Position numbers and translations under genes: made by a program. Of a stretch of DNA of 64,000 bases, positions 11,037 through 21,220 are shown piece after piece. The notes under the pieces are model-generated. The model was not told the DNA's origin. It ran no database searches and saw only the letters and a program-made list of their open reading frames with translations. Source of the DNA: Bacteroidota bacterium (lineage in GTDB: Bacteria > Bacteroidota > Bacteroidia > Flavobacteriales > Flavobacteriaceae); NCBI GenBank assembly GCA_947488545.1, contig CANKZE010000004.1, forward strand, positions 1 through 64,000, given 5' to 3'. The stretch's first letter is position 1; each line of letters begins with the position of its first letter.

Positions 11037-11591
11037 TTGAAGAATTATTGGATTCAGTACAAGCCTTTTTTACTATTCTTAGTTAAATTTATTTTTTCCT
11101 ATTTGGTTTTAACCATTATATATCAATATTATTTAAATCAATTAGATATAAAAAATAATGAAGTTGATGAGTTTACCAAATTAGTTTCAACTCAAGTTGA
11201 GCAGTTACTATTGTTCTTCAACGGTGATGCTCATATCGAACTTCATCCTTCGCAACCTTGCTACAAGTTCTTTTATAATGGGAAATACGTTTCCAGAATT
11301 ATTGAAGGTTGTAATGCACTAAGTGTAATCATTCTATTTATCTCGTTTGTAATTGCATTTTCAGGGAAATTGAAAAATACGATTTACTTTATTATTTCTG
11401 GAAGTATAATTATTCATGTTTTAAATATTACCAGAATTGCACTTTTAATGGTTGCTTTTTATAATTTCCCCGAAGCCAATTTTATTTTACATGATATTTT
11501 ATTCCCATTAGTTATATATGGAGCAGTATTTATTTTGTGGATTATTTGGGTTAACAAATTTTCATTCTATGCTAAAACACCTACTAAATAA
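11037..11591 (+). CDS. xrtF: Exosortase family protein XrtF
   Basis: Multi-TM; EGCNALSVIILF (Cys), NITRIALLMV (Arg) and FILHDILFPLVIYG (His) in exosortase order; TTG start. Confidence 0.85.
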   Translation: MKNYWIQYKPFLLFLVKFIFSYLVLTIIYQYYLNQLDIKNNEVDEFTKLVSTQVEQLLLFFNGDAHIELHPSQPCYKFFYNGKYVSRIIEGCNALSVIILFISFVIAFSGKLKNTIYFIISGSIIIHVLNITRIALLMVAFYNFPEANFILHDILFPLVIYGAVFILWIIWVNKFSFYAKTPTK

Positions 11592-12012
11592 TAAAACCAA
11601 AGTTTTTATTTTGGGCTCATTGGTGCTTTTTTTAGCATTAATTAGAATAGTTGAAGAATCACTTTTCTACGATCCTTATTTGGACTATTTTAAGTCCGAT
11701 TTCATTAATTTACCTCTACCAATTGTAAATAAATTGAAGTTATTTTTAAATTTGCTTTTCAGGTATTCATTGAATACAATAGTTTCAATTGCATTCATTC
11801 AAATTGCTTTCAAGGACATTAATTTCACCAAGTTTGTTTCCGCTTTGTATGTACTTTTATTTATTGTTTTAATAATAGTTTTCTATTTTGTTTTAGCATT
11901 TTACGCAGAGGAAAATAAAATGACTTTATTTTATATCCGTAGGTTTTTAATTCAACCGCTATTTTTATTGTTATTCATTCCTGGATATTTAATCCAAAAA
12001 CGATTAAATTAA
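11569..12012 (+). CDS. Exosortase F system-associated membrane protein
   Basis: Overlaps the 3' end of xrtF; hydrophobic small protein; start MLKHLLNNKTKVFILGS preferred over track start 11518. Confidence 0.78.
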   Translation: MLKHLLNNKTKVFILGSLVLFLALIRIVEESLFYDPYLDYFKSDFINLPLPIVNKLKLFLNLLFRYSLNTIVSIAFIQIAFKDINFTKFVSALYVLLFIVLIIVFYFVLAFYAEENKMTLFYIRRFLIQPLFLLLFIPGYLIQKRLN

Positions 12013-12050
12013 TTTTTTCTTAATTTTAATTTTCAATTTATAATGTTGAT

Positions 12051-12058
12051 TACCTTTG
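12051..12058 (+). promoter_or_regulatory. -7 element TACCTTTG just before the 12063 start codon
   Basis: TAnnTTTG match only 4 nt upstream of ATG. Confidence 0.4.
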
Positions 12059-12062
12059 TGAT

Positions 12063-12464
12063 ATGAATTTTAGAAAACACATTTGTATAACACTTGCGCT
12101 CTTATTGTTAGTTTCCAACATAGGGTTTGCATTTATTGTACATTATTGTGGTGATGAAATTTCTTCAATTTCATTTAAAACAAGGTTGTCAACTTCAGAA
12201 ATTGAGAAAAACTGCTGTGGTGAAATTGAAAAAAAATCAAATTGTTGCGATAATAAAGTGATGCATTTTCAAAAGAAATCGGAAACTTCATTGTCACATT
12301 TATTTTTTCAAACCTCTTTTTTTCAATTATTTACTAATGATTGGAAACCAAAAACTACAATTACAATTTCGAATTTCAAAGTAAATTCAATCCCAACTTA
12401 TTTTTGCGATGCAAATGCCCCTCCTTACTTTAAGTTGTATTCCCAATTTATATTCTACGCTTAA
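12063..12464 (+). CDS. Small Cys-rich exported protein (HYC_CC_PP-like family)
   Basis: Signal peptide then VHYCGDE...NCCGEIEKKSNCCDN...; next to TonB receptor and HMA protein. Confidence 0.75.
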   Translation: MNFRKHICITLALLLLVSNIGFAFIVHYCGDEISSISFKTRLSTSEIEKNCCGEIEKKSNCCDNKVMHFQKKSETSLSHLFFQTSFFQLFTNDWKPKTTITISNFKVNSIPTYFCDANAPPYFKLYSQFIFYA

Positions 12465-12535
12465 TTTTTATGTTTTGAAAGTTGATCACATTTCTTGTGG
12501 TTAAAAAATTCATTATAAACATAAAAATAATAAAA

Positions 12536-14548
12536 ATGCAAAAACAAATTTCAATTCTTTTGTTGCTGTTTTTTTGTTCTTATACTTCCTTTTCACAAGA
12601 TACTTTGAAGGAAATAAAAGTTCAAAATTCGAGTAAAAGTTTGCAAAAATCATTAAAACTAACTGCCAATACCACGATACTTTCAAGTAAAGAATTGTTG
12701 AAGGCGGCCTGCTGCAATTTGGCAGAGAGTTTCGAAACCAATCCCTCAATTGACGTCAATTTTTCAGATGCTTTAACGGGAACCAAACAAATAAAAATGC
12801 TTGGTTTAACAAGTCCGTATTTAATGATTACTGAAGAAAATATACCGTCGGTTCGCGGAGCTTCTCAGGCTTTCGGACTAACATTTACACCTGGAACCTG
12901 GATTGAATGCATCCAAATTACAAAAGGTGCAGGTAGCGTTGTGAACGGGTATGAGAGTATTTCAGGTCAAATTAATACTGAATTAATTAAGCCAATTAAT
13001 GACGATCCGTTTTTTATAAATGCCTTTGGATCTTCAGATTCTCGTTTTGAATTAAATACCCATTTCAACAAGAAAATATCCGACAAATGGAGTTCTAGTT
13101 TGTTCCTTCATGGAAATACTAGAATCGCCAAAAACGACATGAATAATGATGGTTTCCTAGACAATCCATTGGCCAAACAAATTAATATTTTAAATCGTTG
13201 GCAATATTCAAATGCTGAAAAAGGGTGGGTTAGTTTTACTAATTTCCGATACATGAACGACAAAAAGCAAACGGGTCAATTGGAGTTTGACCCAAATCGG
13301 GACCGATTTACAACTAATTATTGGGGTTCTGAAATCAATACTGAAAGAGTTGACATTTCAAACAAAGTGGGTTATATTTTTCCCGATATGCCTTTTCAAA
13401 GTATCGGTTTCCAAAACGCTATCAACAGTCATAATCAGGAATCTTATTTTGGTTTTAACCAATACAATATAAAACAGAAAAGTTATTATTCCAATTTTTT
13501 TTTCAACTCTATTATTGATAATACAATGAACAAATTTTCTACAGGAATTAATTTTGCCTATGATAAATATGATGAGTTTGTAAATCAGATAGATTATATT
13601 AGAACAGATAATTCTATCGGAGCTTTTTTTGAATATACTTATGATAATACTACTAATTTCAGCGCGATATTAGGCGGAAGAGTAGATAATCACAATCGAT
13701 TGGGTACTTTTTTCACCCCTCGATTGCATGTTAGATACAATCCCTGGGAAAAGAGCGTAATCCGTTTTTCCGCAGGTAGAGGAATTCGAAGTGCCAATAT
13801 TTTTGCTGAAAACCAGCAACTCTTTGGAAGTTCAAGAAACTTTGAAATAATAAATTCAGGAGGAAAAATTTATGGTTTAAATCCTGAAATAGCATGGAAT
13901 TACGGACTTAGTTTTAATCAAAAATTCGTGCTTTTTAATAGAAATGGCGATTTTGGATTTGATTTTTTCAGAACCGATTTTCAAAACCAAGTTGTGGTTG
14001 ATTTGTATCAAGGACCGCAGCAAGTGGTTTTTTATAATTTAAATGGTAAATCATTTGCAAATAGTCTACAAATTGAGTTTAATTATGAATTAGTGAAACA
14101 ATTAAATATAAGAACGGCCTATAAATATTACGACATTCAAACCGATTATCAATATGTTACTCAAGAACGACCTTTGCAGGCTAAACATCGATTTTTTGGA
14201 AATTTGGAATACCAAACTCATTTATCGGATGAAGGAAAACAATGGAAGTTTGATTTTACTATTAATTGGAATGGTAAACAAAGATTGCCTTCTACTATTT
14301 CCAATTCAGGTTTAGATTCAATGCCCGATTTTTCTCCATCATTTTCAGTAATGAACATGCAAATTTCCAGAGTATTTTCTAGTACCTTTGAAGTATATGT
14401 TGGAGGAGAAAATATTGGAAATTACAAACAAGAAAAGGCAATTTTAGGAAGTGAATATCCTTTCAGCACCGCATTTGATACTTCAATAATATACGCGCCA
14501 ATATTTGGTCAAATGTATTATGCAGGATTACGGTATAGAGTTAAATAA
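12536..14548 (+). CDS. TonB-dependent outer-membrane receptor
   Basis: Plug region (LLKAACCNLAESFETNPSIDVNFSDALTGTKQIKMLGL), beta-barrel repeats, terminal aromatic strand YYAGLRYRVK; start MQKQISILLL. Confidence 0.88.
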   Translation: MQKQISILLLLFFCSYTSFSQDTLKEIKVQNSSKSLQKSLKLTANTTILSSKELLKAACCNLAESFETNPSIDVNFSDALTGTKQIKMLGLTSPYLMITEENIPSVRGASQAFGLTFTPGTWIECIQITKGAGSVVNGYESISGQINTELIKPINDDPFFINAFGSSDSRFELNTHFNKKISDKWSSSLFLHGNTRIAKNDMNNDGFLDNPLAKQINILNRWQYSNAEKGWVSFTNFRYMNDKKQTGQLEFDPNRDRFTTNYWGSEINTERVDISNKVGYIFPDMPFQSIGFQNAINSHNQESYFGFNQYNIKQKSYYSNFFFNSIIDNTMNKFSTGINFAYDKYDEFVNQIDYIRTDNSIGAFFEYTYDNTTNFSAILGGRVDNHNRLGTFFTPRLHVRYNPWEKSVIRFSAGRGIRSANIFAENQQLFGSSRNFEIINSGGKIYGLNPEIAWNYGLSFNQKFVLFNRNGDFGFDFFRTDFQNQVVVDLYQGPQQVVFYNLNGKSFANSLQIEFNYELVKQLNIRTAYKYYDIQTDYQYVTQERPLQAKHRFFGNLEYQTHLSDEGKQWKFDFTINWNGKQRLPSTISNSGLDSMPDFSPSFSVMNMQISRVFSSTFEVYVGGENIGNYKQEKAILGSEYPFSTAFDTSIIYAPIFGQMYYAGLRYRVK

Positions 14549-14550
14549 TA

Positions 14551-14634
14551 TCAATAGCAATATCAATATCAATAGCAATATCAATAGCAAATACAATAAC
14601 AATGTCAATTACAATAGCAATGTCAAATTCAAAT
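14551..14634. repeat. 14 x 6-bp imperfect tandem hexamer array (consensus tCAATa/gCAATa)
   Basis: tcaata gcaata tcaata tcaata gcaata tcaata gcaaat acaata acaatg tcaatt acaata gcaatg tcaaat tcaaat, all in phase. Confidence 0.9.
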
Positions 14635-14683
14635 AAAAGAGAATTTTAATCAATTAATAAATTAACAATTAAAACAAACAATT

Positions 14684-15025
14684 ATGAGAAAATTAATTTT
14701 AGCAATAGTATTTATTTTAGGTGCATTTTCGATTCAAGCACAAGATAAATTAAACAAAAATGCCAAGTATGAAATTGAGGTAAATGGAAATTGTGACATG
14801 TGTCAATCCAGAATTCAAAAAGCGGCATTTTCGGTTTCAGGAGTAAAATCTGCTACTTGGATTGTTGAAACACACAAATTGAATTTAATATTAAACGAAG
14901 AGAAAGCGACTATTTTGGATGTAAAAAAAGCTGTTGCAAAAGCGGGTTATGATACAGATGAGGTAAAAGCTGCAAGCGAAAATTATGATAAATTACCGGG
15001 TTGTTGCCAATATGAAAGGAAATAA
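14684..15025 (+). CDS. Exported heavy-metal-associated (HMA) domain protein
   Basis: Signal peptide; GNCDMCQSRIQKAAFSVSGVKSATW; C-terminal LPGCCQYERK. Confidence 0.88.
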   Translation: MRKLILAIVFILGAFSIQAQDKLNKNAKYEIEVNGNCDMCQSRIQKAAFSVSGVKSATWIVETHKLNLILNEEKATILDVKKAVAKAGYDTDEVKAASENYDKLPGCCQYERK

Positions 15026-15144
15026 CGAGTTAGTTTTGCGTTAATTTAATTTTAAATCACCCTAATTAATTGTGTCTAAATTAAATTTTAGTTACTTTCA
15101 CGCCCTATACAAATTTTGTTTTGACAAAGTAAACCAAATTATCT

Positions 15145-15849
15145 ATGAATAATTTTGATTGGACACAATTAATAAATCCTGAGTTTTATATTACCCTTCA
15201 AATCGGAGGAATACAAATTGGACTTTACATTGTCTTATTTATTGTTTTTGCTGAAACTGGACTTTTTGCAGGTTTTTTCTTGCCAGGAGATAGTCTTTTA
15301 TTCTTATCAGGAATTTATGCATCTGGTTCCGTTGCGGATGGTGTTTATCATCCCGGTTTGGTAGATCAATTTGTACATATCAATAACGATTTTTTAAATG
15401 TTCTAATATTAGTTTGCTTTGTTTCAATCGCAGGAATACTTGGAAACATGGTTGGTTATTGGTTTGGAGCAAAAAGTGGTTACTATCTTTTTAAGAAAGA
15501 AGATTCCTTTTGGTTCAAGAAAAAATACTTAGTTCAATCGAAAGATTTCTTCGAAAAATATGGTGGCAAGGCTATAATTTATGCTAGGTTTCTTCCAATA
15601 TTCAGAACTTTTGCACCAATAATTGCAGGAATTGTAGAAATGGACAGGAAAAAGTTTATGTTTTTCAATATTTTAAGTTCTTTCTTATGGGCTTCTGTAC
15701 TAATATTTTCTGGGCATTATTTATTTGGAATTTTCTTAAATTATGGAATTAATTTGAAAAATTATATTGAATATATTGTTATTGGAATTATTCTAATTTC
15801 AACATTACCAGTGGTACTTAAACTCTTGAAAAAAACAGTAGTTAAATAA
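15145..15849 (+). CDS. DedA family (VTT domain) membrane protein
   Basis: ETGLFAGFFLPGDSLLFLSG, GAKSGYYLFKKED, ARFLPIFRTFAPIIAGI. Confidence 0.9.
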   Translation: MNNFDWTQLINPEFYITLQIGGIQIGLYIVLFIVFAETGLFAGFFLPGDSLLFLSGIYASGSVADGVYHPGLVDQFVHINNDFLNVLILVCFVSIAGILGNMVGYWFGAKSGYYLFKKEDSFWFKKKYLVQSKDFFEKYGGKAIIYARFLPIFRTFAPIIAGIVEMDRKKFMFFNILSSFLWASVLIFSGHYLFGIFLNYGINLKNYIEYIVIGIILISTLPVVLKLLKKTVVK

Positions 15850-15871
15850 TTTTATAGTTTATTAAAAAAAC

Positions 15872-15906
15872 AAAAATCCGCTTCATCATTGACGAAGCGG
15901 ATTTTT
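15872..15906. terminator. Bidirectional terminator between dedA and groL
   Basis: AAAAATCCGCTTC-atcattgac-GAAGCGGATTTTT perfect stem between convergent genes. Confidence 0.9.
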
Positions 15907-15926
15907 TATTTTGAATGTAATCTCAA

Positions 15927-17591
<1,665 letters not shown>

Positions 17592-17626
17592 TTATTAAAT
17601 TAATATTTTTCTTTTATTTATTTTTT

Positions 17627-17656
17627 CTCCTTCCCTTCGGGGAGGATGGGAGGGGA
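17627..17656. repeat. GC-rich hairpin repeat in the groS-groL spacer (ctccttcccttcggggaggatgggagggga)
   Basis: TCCTTCCC-ttc-GGGGAGGA stem; strong GC island ending at the groS stop codon. Confidence 0.6.
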
Positions 17657-17932
17657 TTATATTATCGCAAGAATATCGTCTTCACGCATAATTAGATAAT
17701 CTTTACCTTCTAATTTTAATTCTGTACCAGCATATTTACCATACAATACAGTATCACCAATTTTAACTGTCATAGTGTGGTCTTTAGTTCCAGCACCAAC
17801 AGCAACTACAGTTCCTTTTTGAGGTTTTTCTTTGGCAGTGTCTGGGATAAAAATACCAGAAGCTGTTTTTGTTTCTGCCGCTACAGGTTCAATTAGAACT
17901 CGATCTGAAAGAGGTTTGATGTTTAAACTCAT
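17657..17932 (-). CDS. groS: Co-chaperonin GroES
   Basis: [46 protein letters not shown]. Confidence 0.97.
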   Translation of the reverse strand: MSLNIKPLSDRVLIEPVAAETKTASGIFIPDTAKEKPQKGTVVAVGAGTKDHTMTVKIGDTVLYGKYAGTELKLEGKDYLIMREDDILAII

Positions 17933-18024
17933 AATAATATATTTTAATTGTTTATTGAAATTTTATGAAATTGTATTTTCAGAAATTGTGCCAATGTGTT
18001 AATTATGACAATTTTACCTAAAAA

Positions 18025-18052
18025 AAATGCCAGCATTGACAGGCTGGCATTT
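18025..18052 (-). terminator. Terminator downstream of secG
   Basis: AAATGCCAGC-attgacag-GCTGGCATTT 10-bp stem followed by T-run on minus strand. Confidence 0.85.
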
Positions 18053-18070
18053 AATATTTTGAAAAAATAA

Positions 18071-18427
18071 TTATTTTTTTGTTGGAACTGCAGGCGTTGG
18101 AGCAGATTGTGCTGGCGCAGCTGGAGTTGCAGGTGTAGCAGTTGCAGGTGCTGCTTTTTGTGTTGTATCTATAATTTTAGAATCAGAATCACCGAATGAA
18201 TCTGTAAAACTTAGGTAAGAGAATAATACTAATGCAGTTAGAATCATCGCTAAAATCCATGTGCTTTTATCTAAAAAGTCAGTAGTTTTTTGAACACCAC
18301 CCATCATTTGCGATCCTCCTAATGAAGAAGACAATCCACCACCTTTAGGGTTTTGAACCATAATTACTACAATTAGTAAAAAACATACTATTGTTATTAA
18401 TACTAAAAAAATTGAAAATGTACTCAT
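18071..18427 (-). CDS. secG: Preprotein translocase subunit SecG
   Basis: VVIMVQNPKGGGLSSSLGGSQMMGGVQKTTDFLDKSTWILA. Confidence 0.93.
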   Translation of the reverse strand: MSTFSIFLVLITIVCFLLIVVIMVQNPKGGGLSSSLGGSQMMGGVQKTTDFLDKSTWILAMILTALVLFSYLSFTDSFGDSDSKIIDTTQKAAPATATPATPAAPAQSAPTPAVPTKK

Positions 18428-18429
18428 TG

Positions 18430-19281
18430 TTATTTATTATTTTGTTGTAAAATCTTAATGTCCGAAATACGGTTTGCAAAGAAACTACTTTTTTCTGGAT
18501 ATTTCAAAATTAATATTTCATAAGCTTGTATTGCTTTGTCATATTTATTTTGTTCTAAATATACTCTCGCTAAGGTTTCAGTCATTAAATACGGACTATT
18601 CTCTGAACTTGGCTCTAATTTAAAGCTAGGTTCTGTATCTTTTTTTATTGGTGGAATTTTAGGATTCGCCTCAATAAACTTGTCAATTAACTCTAATTTT
18701 TTCTGTTTTTCAGGGTCAATTGAAGTGGTTTTTTCTTCTTTCGGAGATGTATTTTCTCTAACAATTGGGTGAATTTTAGATAATTGTAACCATTCTTCAA
18801 ATGAATATTTCTCAGTTAAAGAAAAAACTAATGGCTTTCCAATGTTCAATTTTTCTTCAATTGATGAATCTGGATTCGTGTCTTCAGATGGAGATGCCTC
18901 TTTTATAGAAGTCAAAATAGATTGCTCTAATGAATTTTCTCGTGAACCAATTTTCTCCTCCTTAAAAATTAACTCCGTTGCATCTACATCAATTTCATTA
19001 ATTTCAGCTAATTTTTGTTCGTACAAATTTTTATCGATTCTAGTAAAAGTATCAGAAATGATAAAATCGAATAAAATAGTCCGATCGGTAGTGTGAGCAG
19101 CTGTGCTTTTTAATTCATAATTATAACGAAAACTCTCTTCATTGTACAAGCCTTTCAATCGCAATGCTCTCGCACTTTGAAAATAGGGAAACTCCGCAAC
19201 TATTTTTTCCAATGACGAAGTTTGCTTGTCATTAATAGCGTTTGGGTTGTTTATTAAAGTTAAGTATTCAGTTATGTTCAT
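18430..19281 (-). CDS. Tetratricopeptide-repeat-like protein
   Basis: C-terminal ETLARVYLEQNKYDKAIQAYEILILKYPEKSSFFANRISDI TPR unit. Confidence 0.7.
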   Translation of the reverse strand: MNITEYLTLINNPNAINDKQTSSLEKIVAEFPYFQSARALRLKGLYNEESFRYNYELKSTAAHTTDRTILFDFIISDTFTRIDKNLYEQKLAEINEIDVDATELIFKEEKIGSRENSLEQSILTSIKEASPSEDTNPDSSIEEKLNIGKPLVFSLTEKYSFEEWLQLSKIHPIVRENTSPKEEKTTSIDPEKQKKLELIDKFIEANPKIPPIKKDTEPSFKLEPSSENSPYLMTETLARVYLEQNKYDKAIQAYEILILKYPEKSSFFANRISDIKILQQNNK

Positions 19282-19298
19282 TTGTAATAATCAGTTGA

Positions 19299-19802
19299 TT
19301 ACCATTTAGCTAACGATTCATTAAAAATATCTTGAGTGATTCTTTCAAAAATAAAATCTAAATTTTCATTTAGTACTGAACCAACTAACTGATTTGCACC
19401 ATCATAATCATTATAAAAAGAGAATCTTTTTTCAAAATTATCAGCTTCTTTATTTTTGTTTATAAATCTAACATTTACCGTAATTGACAATCTGTTTTGT
19501 GCAGTTCTTTGATCGGCAGTAGCTGTCATCGGGCTTATTCTGTAATCTACAATCTCACCTTCATAAACTAAATCTCCATTTGAACTAGTTAAATTCAGGT
19601 TAGTTTGATTTTGAATTAAATTTTGTAATCGTTGAGTGAAAATCCTTTCAATACCTGGCTCAATCAATGGGGCATTATTTTGAAAATAATTCACTTGAAA
19701 TGATTTTGCGTCAATTTTTCCTGTTCCAGTAAAATTATATACTGAACAACTACTGAAGGTAAACAGTAACAAAATTGCGAATAGGAAGTTTATTTTTTTC
19801 AT
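19299..19802 (-). CDS. LptE family LPS-assembly lipoprotein
   Basis: Lipobox FSSCSVYNFTGTGKIDAKSFQVNYFQN...; follows the sigma-54 activator gene in the usual order. Confidence 0.8.
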   Translation of the reverse strand: MKKINFLFAILLLFTFSSCSVYNFTGTGKIDAKSFQVNYFQNNAPLIEPGIERIFTQRLQNLIQNQTNLNLTSSNGDLVYEGEIVDYRISPMTATADQRTAQNRLSITVNVRFINKNKEADNFEKRFSFYNDYDGANQLVGSVLNENLDFIFERITQDIFNESLAKW

Positions 19803-19858
19803 TATAGTTTTAAATTCCAAAGATATTCAAAAATAATTGACATTTAACAATTACCATT

Positions 19859-21127
19859 TTAAAGATCAAATTGCTTTATTTTTCGGTATAAGGTTCTTTC
19901 AGAAATCCCCAATTCATCTGCCGCAGCTTTTCTTTTGCCTTTATTTTTTTCTAATGATTTTTTGATCATTTCAATTTCTTTTTGTTCTAAACGTAGCACT
20001 TCTTCTTCAACATCTTCAACAGTTTCTGCCAATAGATAATTGTCTTCATGATCTTTAAATTCGGCAATTTCAACTTTTTTATTGACAGGAATTATTGCTA
20101 ATTCTTCTTGTTCTTCAAATTCAATTTCATTATCGCTTTCTTTTGTACCGTATATTTTTTGAATCAAATGTTGGTTGGTTTCTTGAACTTTCGAAGCGCC
20201 ATTTTTTAGTAATTCTAAAGTCAGCTTTTTCAAATCGTGCAAATCACTTTTCATGTCAAAAAGTACTTTGTACAATATTTCTCTTTCATCTCTAAAATCA
20301 CTTTTATTCTTTTTATCTTTTATAACCGAAGGCAAATTAGTGCTTTCATCAGGTAAATAAGATTGTAATGTAGCTGCAGAAATTTCACGATTGGTTTCTA
20401 AAACTGATATTTGTTCCGCCACATTTCGTAATTGTCGGATGTTTCCGCTCCATCGAAATTGCAATAATGCTTGAACCGCAAAATCATCTAATTTTATCGC
20501 TGGCATCTTATATTTATGAGCAAAATCAGACGCGAATTTTCTAAATAATAGGTGAATATCCTCTTTTCGCTCGCGTAATGGGGGTAACGAAATATCAACC
20601 GTACTCAATCTATAGTACAAATCTTCTCTGAACTTTCCTTTATCTATTGCGTCAAACAAATTCACATTGGTGGCAGCAACAATTCTCACATTTGTTTTTT
20701 GAACCTGTGAAGAACCAACTTTAATAAACTCCCCATTTTCTAAAACACGCAACAATCTAACTTGTGTTGTCAATGGTAATTCGCCCACTTCATCTAAAAA
20801 AATAGTTCCTCCATCGGCTACTTCAAAATAACCTTCTCGAGTTCCTGTTGCTCCTGTAAACGATCCTTTTTCGTGACCAAAAAGTTCACTATCAATAGTC
20901 CCTTCAGGAATAGCACCGCAGTTTACGGCAATATATTTCCCGTGTTTTCTATGAGAAAGAGAGTGTATAATTTTTGGAATATTTTCTTTTCCAACACCAC
21001 TTTCTCCTGTTACCAATACTGAAATATCAGTTGGTGCAACTTGAATCGCTTTTTCAATTGCGCGGTTTAGCTTTGGGTCATTCCCAATAATTCCAAACCG
21101 TTGTTTTGTTGATTGAATTGTTTCCAT
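19859..21127 (-). CDS. Sigma-54-interacting transcriptional activator
   Basis: GESGVGKENIPKIIH, GAFTGAT-type GSFTGATGTREGYFEVADGGTIFLDEVGELP, FIS-type HTH at C-terminus; start METIQ chosen (track extension reads through repeats). Confidence 0.9.
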   Translation of the reverse strand: METIQSTKQRFGIIGNDPKLNRAIEKAIQVAPTDISVLVTGESGVGKENIPKIIHSLSHRKHGKYIAVNCGAIPEGTIDSELFGHEKGSFTGATGTREGYFEVADGGTIFLDEVGELPLTTQVRLLRVLENGEFIKVGSSQVQKTNVRIVAATNVNLFDAIDKGKFREDLYYRLSTVDISLPPLRERKEDIHLLFRKFASDFAHKYKMPAIKLDDFAVQALLQFRWSGNIRQLRNVAEQISVLETNREISAATLQSYLPDESTNLPSVIKDKKNKSDFRDEREILYKVLFDMKSDLHDLKKLTLELLKNGASKVQETNQHLIQKIYGTKESDNEIEFEEQEELAIIPVNKKVEIAEFKDHEDNYLLAETVEDVEEEVLRLEQKEIEMIKKSLEKNKGKRKAAADELGISERTLYRKIKQFDL

Positions 21128-21141
21128 TTTATTTAATTGAT

Positions 21142-21216
21142 AATTGATAATTAACAATGAACAATTAATTTTTTCTTATTTTGAAATTATCAATTATTCA
21201 TTGTCAATTATCTATT
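21142..21216. repeat. AT-rich heptad repeats forming an imperfect inverted repeat (25-nt arms, 25-nt loop)
   Basis: aattgataattaacaatgaacaatt / aattattcattgtcaattatctatt, 22 of 25 positions complementary. Confidence 0.75.
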
Positions 21217-21220
21217 TATT

